This document shows, one piece after another, positions 1 to 12,275 of a stretch of DNA of 64,000 nucleotides; the first letter of the stretch is position 1, and every line of letters begins with the position of its first letter. The translations under genes were made by a program, and so were the position numbers. The notes beneath the pieces were generated by a model. It did not search any database. It was not told the DNA's origin and worked only from the letters and a program-made list of their open reading frames with translations. Source of the DNA: Eriocheir sinensis (taxonomy: Eukaryota; Arthropoda; Malacostraca; Decapoda; Varunidae); contig NC_066520.1 in assembly GCF_024679095.1 (NCBI RefSeq), positions 9,033,509-9,097,508 on the forward strand. Reading direction: 5' to 3'.

Positions 1-2467
1 ACTTTTCTCCCCTCAACGACTTAGAGCAGTTGGTTCAGCACTCTACACGTATTCCCGACCGTCTTGGAGACAGGCCCAACATTCTAGACCTCTTCCTTAC
101 CTCTAATCCTTCTGCTTACTCTGTCAAACTGTTCTCTCCGTTGGGCTCCTCCGATCATAACCTTATTTCTGTTTCCTGTCCTATCGCTCCTGTACATCCT
201 CTGGACCCACCGAAGAGGTGATGCTTCTGGCATTTTGCTTCAGCTCGGTGGGACGACCTGAGGATGTACTTTTCCGATTTCCCGTGGAATGATGACTGCT
301 TCCAGGAGAGAGACCTCTCTGTGTGTGCCCAGCGGATCTCAGAGGTGATTGTCTCTGGAATGGAGGCATACATTCCACGTTCTTTCTCTACTCCTCATGC
401 TAAAAAGCCTTGGTTTAATCATGCTTGTTCTCGTGCTATTAAATATAGAGAGGCAGCTCATAAAAGGTTCCAAAGCCTTCGAACTCCCGCTAATTATGAC
501 CTTTACATTTCAGCCCGGAATCGTGCCAAATCTATTATCCGACTTACCAAAACTTCTTTTATCAATAGAAAATGTCAACACCTGGCTTCTTCTAATTCTT
601 CCCGTGACTTCTGGCATCTAGCCAAAAATATCTCCTCCAGTTTCACTTCTCCCTCTTTCCCTCCTCTCCTTAACCCTGACGGCAGCACTGCCGTCTCATC
701 TGTCTCTAAGGCTGAACTCTTCGCTCAAACTTTCTGTAAGAACTCCACCCTGGACGATTCTGGGCATATTCCTCCTACTCATCCTCCCTCTGACTCCTTT
801 ATGCCTGTTAATAAGATTCTTCCAAATGATGTTTTCTATGCCCTCTCTGACCTCAACTCTCAAAAGGCTTATGGACCTGATGGAGTGCCTCCTATTGTCC
901 TTAAAAAAACTGTGCTTCCGTGCTGACACCCTGCCTGGTCAAACTCTTTCGTCTCTGCCTATCAACATCTACCTTTCCTTCCTGCTGGAAGTATGCCTTT
1001 GTACAGCCTGTGCCTAAGAAGGGTGACCGTTCCAATCCCTCAAACTACCGCCCTATAGCTTTACTTTCCTGCCTATCTAAAGTTTTTGAATCAATCCTTA
1101 ACCGGAAGATTCAAAAGCACCTTTCCACTTCTAACCTTCTATCTGATCGCCAGTATGGGTTCCGCAAGGGGCGTTCTACTGGCGATCTTCTTGCTCTCTG
1201 AACTGACTCTTGGTCATCCTCTCTTAACCGTTTCGGTGAAACTTTCTCTGTTGCGCTAGACATATCGAAAGCCTTCGATAGAGTCTGGCACAAGTCTTTG
1301 CTTTCTAAACTGCCCTCTTTCGGATTCTATCCCTCTCTCTGTTCCTTTATCTCCAGTTTCCTTTCCGGCCGTTCTATCTTTGCGGTGGTAGACGGTTACT
1401 GTTCTTCCCCTAAACCTATCAACAGTGGTGTTCCACAGGGCTCTGTCCTTTCACCCACTCTCATCCTGTTATTCATCAATGATCTTCTTTCCATAACAAA
1501 CTGTCCTGTCCACTCATACGCCGACGATTCCACTCTGCATTATTTAACTTCTTTCAATAGAAGACCATCACAACAGGAAGTACACGACTCCAGACTGGAG
1601 CCTGCAGAACGCTTAACCTCAGACCTTGCTATTAGTTCCGATTGGGGCAGAAGGAACCTTGTGTCCTTCAATGCCTCAAAAACTCAATTTCTCCACCTAT
1701 CAATTCGACACAATCTTCCAAACACCTATCCACTATTCTTCGACAACACTCAGCTATCACCATCTTCAACACTAAACATCCTCGGTCTATCCTTAACTCA
1801 AAAGCTCAACTGGAAACTTTACATCTCCTCTCTCGCTAAATCAGCTTCCTCGAGGTTGTGCGTTCTGTATCGTCTCCGCCAGTTCTCCCCCGCACAGTTG
1901 CTATCCATATACAGGGTCCTTGTCCGCCCTCGTATGGAGTATGCATCTCACGTGTGGGGGGGTTCCACTCACACAGCTCTTCTGGACAGAGTGGAGTCTA
2001 AGGCCCTTCGTCTCATCAGCTCTCCTCCTCCTGCTGATAGTCTTCTACCTCTTAAATTCCGTCGCCTCTTTTTCTATCTTCTATCGATATTTCCACGCTG
2101 ACTGCTCTTCTGAACTTGCTAACTGAATGCCTCCCCCCTCCCGCGGCCCCGCTGCACACGACTTTCTACTCATGCTCATCCCTATACTGTCCAAACCCCT
2201 TATGCAAGAGTTAACCAGCATCTTCACTCTTTCATCCCTCACGCTGGTAAACTCTGGAACAATCTTCCTTCATCTGTATTTCCTCCTGCCTACGACTTAA
2301 ACTCTTTCAAGAGATGGGTATCAGGACACCTCTCCTCCCGAAATTTACCTCTCTTACGGCCACCTCTTTTGATTCTTTTTTAGGAGCAGCGAGTTGCGGG
2401 CTTTTTTGTATTATTGTTTCTTTTTTTTGTGCCCTTGAGCTGTCTCCTTTGTTGTAAAAAAAAAAAA
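1..2467 (+). mobile_element. LINE family A, copy 1 (non-LTR retrotransposon, 5' end outside window)
   Basis: Conceptual translation gives the end of an APE-type endonuclease (SDHNLIS near 155-175), a linker, then a reverse transcriptase with YRPIALLSCLSKVFE (about 1041-1090), GFRKGRS (about 1159), AFDRVWH (about 1272), GVPQGSVLSP (about 1430) and the catalytic box YADDS (about 1518). The 3' UTR ends in a run of A at 2455-2467 after a T-rich segment shared with the copies near 23940, 30480 and 55400. The frame is broken: a TGA at 219-221 where the copy at 55392-58335 reads Arg, frame changes near 920 and 2060, and a stop at 1199-1201. It is a dead copy. The clade is uncertain; the architecture resembles Jockey/I-group elements. 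The call as a LINE is secure. Confidence 0.93.
1298..2101 (+). pseudogene. Reverse transcriptase C-terminal half of LINE-A copy 1
   Basis: The longest open stretch of this copy, about 267 codons, covers RT palm motifs and the start of the C-terminal region. GVPQGSVLSP and YADDS are both intact, so the metal-binding aspartates are present here. It then runs through the conserved SHVWGGS and LDRVESKALRLI segments, diagnostic of this family because the other copies carry the same words. A frame change near 2060 moves the terminal region (FYRYFHADCSSELAN) into another frame. The ATG at 1298 is internal to the ancestral ORF and is not a true start. Confidence 0.9.
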
Positions 2468-2589
2468 GTAGCTCCTTTTATACTTTTAAACTTGTACGTA
2501 TGTATCTATATTCTATATCAACACACTCAAGGAAATATCCTCCTCCATTATTGGAATTCTCTTACCCCAGTCTACCACACATCATATAA

Positions 2590-2782
2590 TGCCCCCTTTC
2601 CCAACCCTGGGGTCGCGACCCCAAGCGTTTTTCCTGGGGTCACCGAGACCTCAAAAAAAAAAAAAATGGTGTTATTATATTATAATAACACATATACAAC
2701 TAAACTTGTGGGGTCGCGGTCATGTCTAGAGGTGCATGATTGGTGTCGCCAGAAAAAGAAAAAAAAAGACTGGGAACCACTG
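2590..2782. mobile_element. hAT/Charlie-like MITE remnant
   Basis: The right end reads TGGGAACCACTG, the inverse of the CAGTGGTTCCCA type of terminus common in Charlie-like hAT elements. The left end is degenerate (CCCAACCCTGGGG follows a C-rich stretch). Two GGGGTCGCG segments lie near the ends. No matching 8-bp target duplication is visible and no coding sequence is present. An old non-autonomous copy is the best reading, but its left boundary is approximate. Confidence 0.5.
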
Positions 2783-3407
2783 ATGTAGTGCAATGAATTT
2801 GGTTTCATGCGTCACCAGATACGGCCAGAATAATTAATCTAAATTACTAAACTCACTTAGAGTGCTTTGCAGCACACCGCAGGCGTAGGGTCGGAAGATT
2901 ACATACTTATCACTATCATGACCATCATCACCATCCAACACAATAGCGTCTCGTCACTTTCACGCATCGTACTCCTTTTCTCACGCAAGTTATATTGCGT
3001 AAGATCATTGATTTGAGTACTCTTGTCAGCGGCTTAGCGTTAGTAATCTCAAAATCTAATTATAACAAGTCTGTTCACGCGCAGGAGAGGCGTGGCAGAG
3101 GTGACGTCATACTGCCTCGGTCGGCCCGATGACAGAAAACGGAGTAATTGATGGGTGACTTGTATTTTTTATTATTTTGTCCACTGTATACTACCTTTTC
3201 AGTCGTACTATTTTTTTTCTTTATTAACTCCAAGTATACCATTCTTATTTAACAAGAAATCATATAAGAAGTAAGATTAAAATGTTATTTTTTCTCTATA
3301 TTCTTGTTGTTCTTATAGTTTACTTAGTAAATAATACTGGTGAGGGGGGTGGCCAATTTACTCTACTATATTAGTAAATTGCGCTGTAATATAATCATTA
3401 TATATAC

Positions 3408-3410
<3 letters not shown>
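2783..3410. other. Unassigned AT-rich sequence
   Basis: No coding, RNA or repeat feature recognised. One TGACGTCA palindrome lies at 3102-3109. Confidence 0.6.

Positions 3411-3483
<73 letters not shown>
3411..3483. repeat. (TA)n microsatellite
   Basis: Uninterrupted TA dinucleotides, about 36 units. Confidence 0.98.
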
Positions 3484-3487
<4 letters not shown>

Positions 3488-4059
3488 TGGGGTGAAATAA
3501 TTACTTACTTAGTATTTTTTTATTAATTTAACAGAGGAAAGGAGTAGACAGGAGTGAGAGAAATGAACTTAGCAAGTTACACATTACAATGCAGTTTCAC
3601 AATTAAATAATTCAGCAATGGAATAAAAACTTTTATTTTCATGTCAGAATTTTTATTGTAGATTTTCCTGTTTACATTCTAGATATTAGTGGAATAATTA
3701 CCATTTATGTGGAAATTGATGCACACAGTGATAGACTAATAACAAGTAGTAGGATATGAATTGAGTGTCAGGTTAAATAAGAGTAACAGTGAGACTTTGA
3801 CATCTTTAATGATCAAATTAGCACCAAAATGTTATAAAGAGATTCCCATACTGAAGAATTCAGCCAGATTTGCAGTTGTTGACACTTACAGAGGGGAACC
3901 TGTTGTGCAGGACAGAAACTGAAGGTTGTGCGCCCAGCACCGTCTCGTTGCTCACTGACTCGGTCGGAGTCGGTCCCACTCCCACGTAACGGACCCAGCC
4001 TTTAAATGCAGCGTTACATCATTGCGCGAGTCTGACGAGATTTTCGCGGGAAGTGACAA
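3484..4059. other. Unassigned sequence
   Basis: AT-rich to about 3900, then a GC-richer stretch with a duplicated TCGGTCGGAGTCGGT-like segment. I see no gene. Confidence 0.6.
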
Positions 4060-5405
4060 GGGCCCGGATCCACAAACATACTCGCTAACTATGAACTGAC
4101 ATAACTACGCGCTTTTGATTTAGCGACCGACATTAACTTAAGGGGTGGGATTCACGAAGATACTCACTAACTACACACTAACATAACTACACACTATTGA
4201 TTTAACGACCGACGTTAACTTAAGATTCACCAAGCAAACCTTACATTGTAGTTAGAGGCAGCTAGGCCGCTGATTGGTTGATGTCGTCATTGGCCTTGCA
4301 GCGAATCACAAGCATGTTTACAGAACCGTCAGTCAATCGTAGGCAGCCGCCTCCAGCTGCCGATTCAAAACAACAGAACGTTTAACCTCAGACCTTGCTA
4401 ACATTTCCGATTGGGGTAAAAGGAACCTTGTGTCCTTCAATGCCTCAAAAATCCAATTTCTCCACCTATCAACTCGACACAATCTTCCAAACACCTATCC
4501 CCTATTCTTCGATAACACTTAGCTGTCACCTTCTTCAACACTAAATATCCTTGGTCTATCCTTAGCTCAAAATCTCAACTGGAAACTTCACATCTCTTCT
4601 CTCATTAAGTCAGCTTCCTCGAGGTTGGGTGTTCTGTATCGTCTCCGCCAGTTCTTCTCCCCTGCACAGATGCTTTCCATTTATAAGGGCCTTGTCCGCC
4701 CTCGTATTGAGTATGCATCTCACGTGTGTGTGTGTGTGTGGGGGGGGGGGGGCTCCACTCACACAGCTTTCCTGGACTGAGTGGAGTCTAAGGCTCTTCG
4801 TCTCATCAGCTCTTCTCCTCTTACTGATAGTCTTCTACCTCTTAAATTCCGCCGCCTTGTTGCCTCTCTTTCTATCTTCTGTCGATTCGATAGTTTCATG
4901 CTGACTGCTCTTCTGAACTTGCTAAGTGCATGCCTCCCCCCCTCCCGCGGCCTCGCTGCACTCGACTTTCCACTCTTGCCCATCCCTATACTCTCCAAAC
5001 CCCTAATGCAAGATTTAACCAGCATCTTCACTCTTTCATCCCTTACACTGGTAAACTCTGGAACAGCATTCCTTCGTCTGTATTTCCTCCTGCCTATGAC
5101 TTGTCCTCTTTTAAGAAGAGTGTATCAAGACACCTCTCCATCCGAAATTGACCTCTCTTTTGGCTCTTTTGGAAATGGCCTCCTCCTACTCGCAAAGTTA
5201 TATTTGGAGTTTACTACACCTCCGAGGCAGTAGTTATTTAACAACAAATTTAGCGTCACACAGCGCGACGAAAAGCTTTGTGGATCCGCGCGCTAACTTG
5301 TAACGTCATCAAATATTTGGTAGTCATTACCGCACGAGCTTTGTGGATCGCAATTTTGTTGTTGAGGCCCAAAACTACACATTAACGTTTTGTGGATCCC
5401 GCCCC
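4060..5405. mobile_element. PIF/Harbinger-like non-autonomous element, split by LINE-A copy 2
   Basis: The left end GGGCCCGGATCCACAAA and the right end TTTGTGGATCCCGCCCC are imperfect inverted repeats of a type seen in PIF/Harbinger elements. Inside the left end the motif and the following sequence are tandemly duplicated (about 4064-4141 and 4143-4224, both ending in GTTAACTTAA or ATTAACTTAA). On the right, TTTGTGGATC occurs three times (near 5277, 5339 and 5389), so the true edge is ambiguous. No target duplication is evident. LINE-A sequence fills 4374-5165. Superfamily assignment is inference from the termini only. Confidence 0.5.
4374..5165 (+). mobile_element. LINE family A, copy 2 (truncated at both ends)
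   Basis: This nucleotide segment matches LINE-A copy 1 from about position 1607 to 2330 and encodes the RT C-terminal region (ASSRLGVLYRLRQF, LVRPRIEYASHV, RVESKALRLISS-like words) in several frames. A GT/G run at about 4727-4751 has expanded inside the SHVWGG segment. It lacks the family's 3' UTR and poly(A), ending near 5165. Internal stops and frame changes make it non-functional. It lies inside the Harbinger-like element at 4060-5405. Confidence 0.85.
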
Positions 5406-5583
5406 AGACTTGTTATAATTAGATTCTGAGTAATCTTTTCCTCCGTGACTGCGTTAAAGCCCCAAGTGAGGGAATATAAAGATAAGCTTTCTGGGCTTCC
5501 CTGAATTCATAGAGTGAGTGTTATGTAGCCTACTGTGTTGACATGATTAAACGGAGGTGGGTGATCCAGGAGACGGGATATGA

Positions 5584-5584
<1 letters not shown>

Positions 5585-5645
<61 letters not shown>
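5585..5645. repeat. (GA)n microsatellite
   Basis: About 30 GA units followed by a G-rich stretch. Confidence 0.98.
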
Positions 5646-5651
<6 letters not shown>

Positions 5652-5740
5652 GGTGGGGGGGAACGTTCAGTGACATTAATGAATCATCTGTACTGGCAAG
5701 GAGTGAAAAGTGAATCTGTCCTCATTTTGCATTCTGCTTT

Positions 5741-5744
<4 letters not shown>

Positions 5745-5801
<57 letters not shown>
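5745..5801. repeat. (CT)n microsatellite
   Basis: About 28 CT units, 100 bp from a (GA)n tract; together they form a potential inverted pair. Confidence 0.98.
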
Positions 5802-5803
<2 letters not shown>

Positions 5804-6197
5804 GTTTCATTTTGGTCTATTTGTGTAAATTTTCACCCAACTTTCCCCACAGACTTCATTAATTAAATATGTTATAATCGCTCAGAACATATTAAAAAAA
5901 AAATCTGTGAAGTAATATACATTATTTTTTGCAATCTATTCTCTCATTAATGTTAACTTAACCTTATCTTCCTAACCCCAGCTATATAACGGAATCTACC
6001 ATCGCTTAGCCTAGCCTAGCTCTGCGTACATAATCCCAGAATAATTAAGTATTTCAAAAAGATTTCGAAAATTCTAAAGACATAATGTCATCATTATTGT
6101 TGGGCGGTCTTTGTAAGTCGTGGCTATTGAAGGGTGAAAAGACCAGAGCTTCATTAACCTCACTGACTCCCTATCACCGTTAAACTAAATGAAAAGT
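5802..6197. other. Unassigned AT-rich sequence
   Basis: No gene or repeat recognised between the (CT)n tract and the target duplication of the large hAT-like element. Confidence 0.6.
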
Positions 6198-6424
6198 CTG
6201 GTAGGTAATGGTGGGTGTAATTGACTACTTGTAATCGATTATATCGATTAAAAGGTAAAAATTTCTCGGTAATCGATTATAATTCTCAATAATCGATTAC
6301 CAAACGATTACATGATAATTATCAGAAGTTGCGAGTTTGAGTTCCATTTGGATTTTTGTTAATTGAAATTTTCAGATATATATTTTCCCTGATATTTTTC
6401 TTTATTATATACTTTAATATTTGA

Positions 6425-6427
<3 letters not shown>

Positions 6428-6473
<46 letters not shown>
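6428..6473. repeat. (GA)n microsatellite
   Basis: About 23 GA units inside hAT-1. Confidence 0.97.
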
Positions 6474-6477
<4 letters not shown>

Positions 6478-6721
6478 CAAACCATAACATTATATTTTAT
6501 ACTCTACCGTTACCTTGGCTGTACCTAGGGCGGGCGTCGGACAACCCCCCCCCCTATCTGCTAAAAAGTTCATTTTCTGAGAAAGTCAAAACGAAAAACG
6601 GACGAAAAATCCAGGTTTTTCGTTTTGAGAGCAGAAAAATGTAGTATTCAGAAATGCCAGTTTTGCAAAACCCCGATCCCCCAGCTGATTTGGCTCGCTT
6701 CGCTCGCCCTGCTTTTACTGC

Positions 6722-7207
6722 ATTACTACTACTACTGCCTTACTACTACTATTACTACTACTATTACTACTACTACCACTACTACTAGTACTACTACTAC
6801 TACTACTTCTACTACTACACTGCTACTACTACTACTATACTGCTACTACTACTACTATACTGCTACTACTACTCCCTTACTACTACTACTACTCCCTTAC
6901 TACTACTACTAATACTCCATTACTACTACTACTACTCCCTTACTACTACTACTAATACTCCATTACTACTACTACTACTCCCTTACTACTACTACTACTC
7001 CCTTACTACTACTACTACTCCCTTACTACTACTACTACTCCATTACTACTACTACTACTACTCCCTTACTACTACTACTACTATTCCTTTACTACTACTA
7101 CTATTACCTCACTACTACTATTATTACATCACTACTACTACTATTACCTCACTTCTGCTACTATTACCTCACTACTACTATTACCACTTTACTACTATTA
7201 CTACTTT
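6722..7207. repeat. (ACT)n trinucleotide array with higher-order repeat
   Basis: Nearly 490 bp of ACT units interrupted by CCC, ATT and similar variants. The block (TACTACTACTACTCCCT) recurs at roughly 17-20-bp spacing from 6860 to 7070, giving a higher-order minisatellite on top of the trinucleotide repeat. Confidence 0.95.
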
Positions 7208-7316
7208 ACTTAATTTAGTCTCCATGCCACTACCGTATTATTTCAACTCAGCTAGAATGCTGCACTTCATATTTATTATATACAGTGGCGTACCCAGAAA
7301 ATTGAAAAGGGGGGGG

Positions 7317-7444
<128 letters not shown>

Positions 7445-7964
7445 CTTCGTCCAGTCTTATTGCAAGCGCAGGGATTCCATTCAGCTTGAGGATTCGGGTG
7501 AGATCCCTAGGGTAAATTTATTATTTTTTATACATACATGCATTGATACATACATATACATACATTGTACATTCTAGAAGTTTGTTGGTAGCATATAAGT
7601 ACAACATAAATCTGGGAGATTTAATTAATCTTAAAAGTACTAATTTTTACTGAGCGAACATTACTTTTAAAATCTTGCTCATTTTTGTAATTTGAACTGC
7701 AAAATTTACCCTTGAAAAAACACTACTTACTTTAGGACTACTTGTTCTGATAAAAAAGTAATATACTAGCAAGGAATTTTTTTTATATTCATATAACATG
7801 TATAATCTTCGTTTATACAGGCTGCTGCTGTAATACATATTTTTACAAGATACATGGAAACTGGGTCAGGTATTTTATGAATATAAAATAAAAATTAACT
7901 AGATAAATTAGATTAGTTACTGTTAACAACAGTACATTGAAACTGGTTTACCTCAAATTTATGC

Positions 7965-8790
7965 GTCTGTTCTTATGTGCAAATTCATCAAGGACTTCAT
8001 GATCAAGATTTGTGTCACAATAGACAAAGTAAGGCCAGTCCATTTAAACGACTTTCACTCATTGCGTTCCTAAGGTATGTTTTAAGCAATTTAAGGGCAC
8101 TTAATAATCGCTCATTGGTGGAAGTGCTAACAGGTAGGGTTGAAAAAATTGCAATAAGGTTGAAAATTTTGTATGCGCCCAATTTTTTGGCACATGCCAA
8201 TGTCTCAACAACTTGCTTTGACCTCTCATGAGATTCACGACGCTTCCAATAACTCTGCCCCCGTAGATATTCATCTTCAACGAGATCTGCATCTCCATCA
8301 AGAAATTTTCCATAAAATTCAACTGCCTCCTTCAGTTTACTAAAATCAGTATCAACTGAAAGAGAGGGAACAAGATTTCCCAACAAAAAACTCCTAATGT
8401 GTTTAGATGCAAACCTTTCCCTGAGTTGTGCTATAGCAGTGTCCGAAAATGGGAGAAAAATAGCTCTTCGATAGTACTCCTATGGAGTTGCTGTTGGAGG
8501 GTTAGCCTTAATTATGTTTCTGATGACCACTGATTGTTCAAGGCTTTTAGATGATACCTCCGTACCTTTCCTCAGCTTGGGCAAAAAGTTGGTTGAACCT
8601 ATTTCCATCACGATAGGACTGAAATGCATCTATGCAGCTCTGTGTAGCTTCACTTCCAAGAGAACCCAGCAGTTCTTGTTGTGACCCCTGCAGCTTTTCT
8701 GGCAAGGGTTTAGTGACACTTAGAACTGAGGTGAGCACTTCCAAATTTATGAGAAAACCAGCTTTGACGGTGGGTACGCCAAATAACACA
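7965..8790 (-). pseudogene. hAT transposase, C-terminal part (ZMYM/hATC type), degenerate
   Basis: Read on the minus strand, 8789-8547 encodes a segment with LQGSQQELLGS. After a frame change near 8575 comes EYYRRAIFLPFSDTAIAQL, then a long open stretch (8386-8015) ending in LPVSTSTNERLLSALKLLKT and MSESRLNGLALL. The last block is the hAT family C-terminal dimerisation region, which contains the late helical part of the RNase H-like transposase. An in-frame stop lies before EYYRR and the N-terminal half is missing, so it cannot act alone. It sits inside hAT-2 in an orientation consistent with being that element's own transposase. Confidence 0.85.
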
Positions 8791-9112
8791 ACACCGGTTC
8801 AGGCGTTTCTAGTATTACTGTCCATAGGTACGTGTCAACGTGTGGTTTTCAGGTTTTGTAAGTTTTTTTTTAAATACAGATAATGAAAATTTGAATTCAT
8901 CTCTGTTTTTTATTTGAAATATCAATATAGTATCGTTTTCCCCTATCGGACTTATCGCTAGCTAGTATCGGAATTGTGGATTAATATCGGGTATCGGTTA
9001 TCGCCTATATTTGTGTTTCCAGTTAACGAATATCGGTTATCACCGATAAGGTTTTCCATTATCAGTTATCGGTTATTGGGAATAAGGTTTTCTGTTATCG
9101 TGCCCAGCTATG
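8763..9112 (-). mobile_element. Fragment of foldback hAT family (hAT-3), one terminus
   Basis: This segment matches 24900-25249 almost base for base, including the TTATCG-rich subterminal repeats and the terminal GCCCAGCTATG at 9102-9112. The opposite half of the element is absent. It abuts the transposase remnant of hAT-2, so it is either a truncated insertion or the product of a deletion. Confidence 0.8.
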
Positions 9113-9972
9113 CTTTCTTACACCAGATAGAGTACGTACGTGAAGCGTTTTCTGGCGTTTTGTGGCCAAGGAGGAACTGTGTAAAGAATGGAAAGGCACA
9201 AATCCCAAGCCTGCGTGAATTCAAGAAATGACACACGCTATACAAAAAAAGTACTACATAAAAAGAAAGTGAAGTCTATCAATCATAATTTTCAGAAATT
9301 TGGAATTTGCGGTCAGAAAATATTTTACGGATAACATGAATAGGCTACGGCCACGTGAGCCTACGTCGTCGATGAATGTTTCTCAAAATAGATCACCTGC
9401 TCTTATTCAACTCAGTAGCTCCATTGTTCAAGTGCTGAACATACAATAGTTACTCAGCCACTCTACACTGTCCACTGTCAAGCACAAAACGGTCATTAAA
9501 GGTGGTAATATATCGGCAAAGGTCGACCTTACAGGTCCCATACGCGTCTCCTGCCACTCTCCCCGTCATAATACATCAGCATATTACGTACCACTGTCAC
9601 CAGACAAGTTCACTTGGTGCCACTGCAGTATAATTATATAGTCCTCCAATCAATTTGACAGAACCTAACACCTAAAATCAAGTAAATATTAGAGGCAAGA
9701 AGGAGAGAAGGCACAATTACGACTTTCGTGCTTTCTCTCTCTCTGCCAGAGCCATCCCAATCTCGTATTCCTCTTCTTCCTGTCTCCCCGCTCCCGCTAC
9801 AAACACCCCTCCGCCAGTTGACAGCTTGACATCGCACTCTGTACACAATTTTATGAACCCATCACTTAACACCTTACTTATTTTTTCACTCAGAACACAC
9901 CTTAACCTACCATTAACTCAAAACAAAACCAAAGGGGAAATAACTCGGTCAGGTGCCACTGAGCTCTCAACT

Positions 9973-9973
<1 letters not shown>

Positions 9974-10021
<48 letters not shown>
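9974..10021. repeat. (CA)n microsatellite
   Basis: About 23 CA units. Confidence 0.97.
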
Positions 10022-10022
<1 letters not shown>

Positions 10023-10145
10023 TCGTAATCGTAATACTAATATACATATTCCTATTATTTTCCTGTAATATTTATTTATTCATTATTATTTTTTCATTGC
10101 AAAAGGGGGGGCCATGGCCCCATGCCCCCCCCTCGGTACGCCACT

Positions 10146-10275
<130 letters not shown>

Positions 10276-10297
10276 TTTCCAAAGTAAATTACTTTCC

Positions 10298-12226
10298 ATG
10301 ACCCACTTATATGACACATTGTTTGATGACAATACTCACCCACACACTGAGGACACTAATGACATAGCTCTTGAAATCATTAATCATCTCCATGGACACA
10401 CTGATCTTAACGCTGTTTCAAACTATTTTGATCTTGATGCATACAACAAATTATCTAACCATAACTCAAATAAAATAAATATTGTACATATAAATTCCAG
10501 ATCCTTCCCAAAGAACATTGACAACATTATAGCCTTCCTTAATACCCTTTCCACTACCCCAGATATCCTGGCAATCACTGAGACCTGGCTAAATACTAAT
10601 AACAAACACAATTATCAACTTCCTGGGTATCACTCTTATCACCTCGTCAGGACCAACCGAGCACAAGGTGGAGTCACCATTTTTATTTAAAATAATATAC
10701 AGTCAGAACAATTACAAGATCTATCTCTAACTAATGATAATATTGAAATCAATACTGTTAAGATTACCTCAGACTCACTTTCATTCATACTTTGTGCAAT
10801 ATACAGACCTCACAGTAAACATGAATTTGTGGAAAAATTTACAAACACCTTATGTACATTGCTACAAAATAACACTGTAACGAACAAAAAAATAATTCTT
10901 ATAGGTGATTTAAATATAAATTTGCTGGAACATACTACCCATACCCCAACTAACAATTTTCTTGCAACCCTCCAAACAACGAATTTCTTCCCACACATTT
11001 CAAGACCAACATGTTTTCCAGACAGCTTCAATCTAGGTGAACCTTCTCTACTTGATCATATCTTTACTAATTTTTTCAACACTTTCTCATCTGGTATAAT
11101 CCATTACCCAATATCGGACCATCTACCAATTTTCCTTAATGTTAAAGTTCCCTCTAAATCTAAAAATCTACATAAAATTGAGTTTAGGGTAATAAATCAA
11201 ACAAATAAAGAAGAATTTGCTCAAAAAATCAATATGATCAATTGGAATGCTCTCCTTAATGAACACAATGTCAATGACAACTGTAAAATTTTCTTAGGCA
11301 ATATTAAAAAAGCTTTTAGTGATTGTTTTCCACTTAAATCTAAATTAATAACTGAAAAAAGATTAAACAATCCATGGATATCACAGGCAGTACTAAACTC
11401 TATAAGGACAAAAAATTATCTATTTAAGGACTATAAAATTGGTGCTGTCACTGAGGCTCAATACAAACAATACCGTAACATCCTAAATAATACGATAAGA
11501 CAAGCTAAAAAATCTTACTATATGGCTCAATTCACTAATTTTAAAAATAACACCTGTAAAATATGGCGAACAATCCACCAACTTTTTAATCATGACCATA
11601 AAAAGAGTTCCACAAATAACATAATCTGTAATGGTAAAAAACTCTTTGAACCTTTACAAATTGCACAAGCTTTTAATGAATTTTACACAAATGTTGCACC
11701 TAAACTAGATCACAGTCTACCATCTTCCACCACAGACCCTCTCAGCTTTCTTCAAGGTGATTTTCCTTATTCAATGACAATTCCTATAATTATCCCCCAA
11801 GATGTAATTACTGTAATTAATTCCCTTAAAAACAAAAAGTGCAATGTGCATGAAATTCCAGTATCTGTATTAAAAACCAGCAAAAACCAACTTGCAGTAC
11901 CCTTGTCCATACTCTTTAATAATTCTATCAATAATGGTAAACTTCCTCAACTCCTAAAACATGCAGCTGTTGTCCCCATCCAAAAGAAAGGCCCCAAAGA
12001 TGAATTAAGTAATTATAGACCAATATCCTTACTAAATGTTTTTTCTAAGATCTTTGAAAAAGTAATGAAAAAAATCCTCATAAATTTTCTTGAAACTAAA
12101 AACATACTTAATCCAAGTCAGTTTGGTTTTCGTCGTGGTCTAAACACTTTCGATGCCTTGAGAACTTATTCAGAAGAAATCTATAACACTTTAGATAATA
12201 AAGTCATTATTAAGCATCTTTGTTGA
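10298..12226 (+). pseudogene. LINE-C endonuclease-RT polyprotein, N-terminal two thirds
   Basis: One frame is open across this interval except for a single TAA at 10688-10690. The endonuclease shows NIVHINSRS, the catalytic ITETW (about 10575), IYRPH (about 10800), GDLNINLLE (about 10903) and ISDHLPI (about 11116), which are the expected APE motifs. A linker leads to RT blocks with RPISLLNVFSK (about 12019) and FGFRRG (about 12123). A frame change near 12210 shifts FVDFTKAFDTVRHN into the next frame. The nonsense codon and the frame change are the only lesions before the RT deletion near 12438. Confidence 0.88.
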
Positions 12227-12275
12227 CTTCACCAAAGCTTTTGATACAGTCAGACACAATATATTATTACGTAAG

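Noticed and set aside
2590..2782. Complete hAT element with 8-bp duplication
   Set aside because: Only the right end is well preserved and no matching flanks could be found.
6722..7207. Satellite centromere-type array
   Set aside because: It is a trinucleotide array with local higher-order structure, too short and irregular for a satellite claim.
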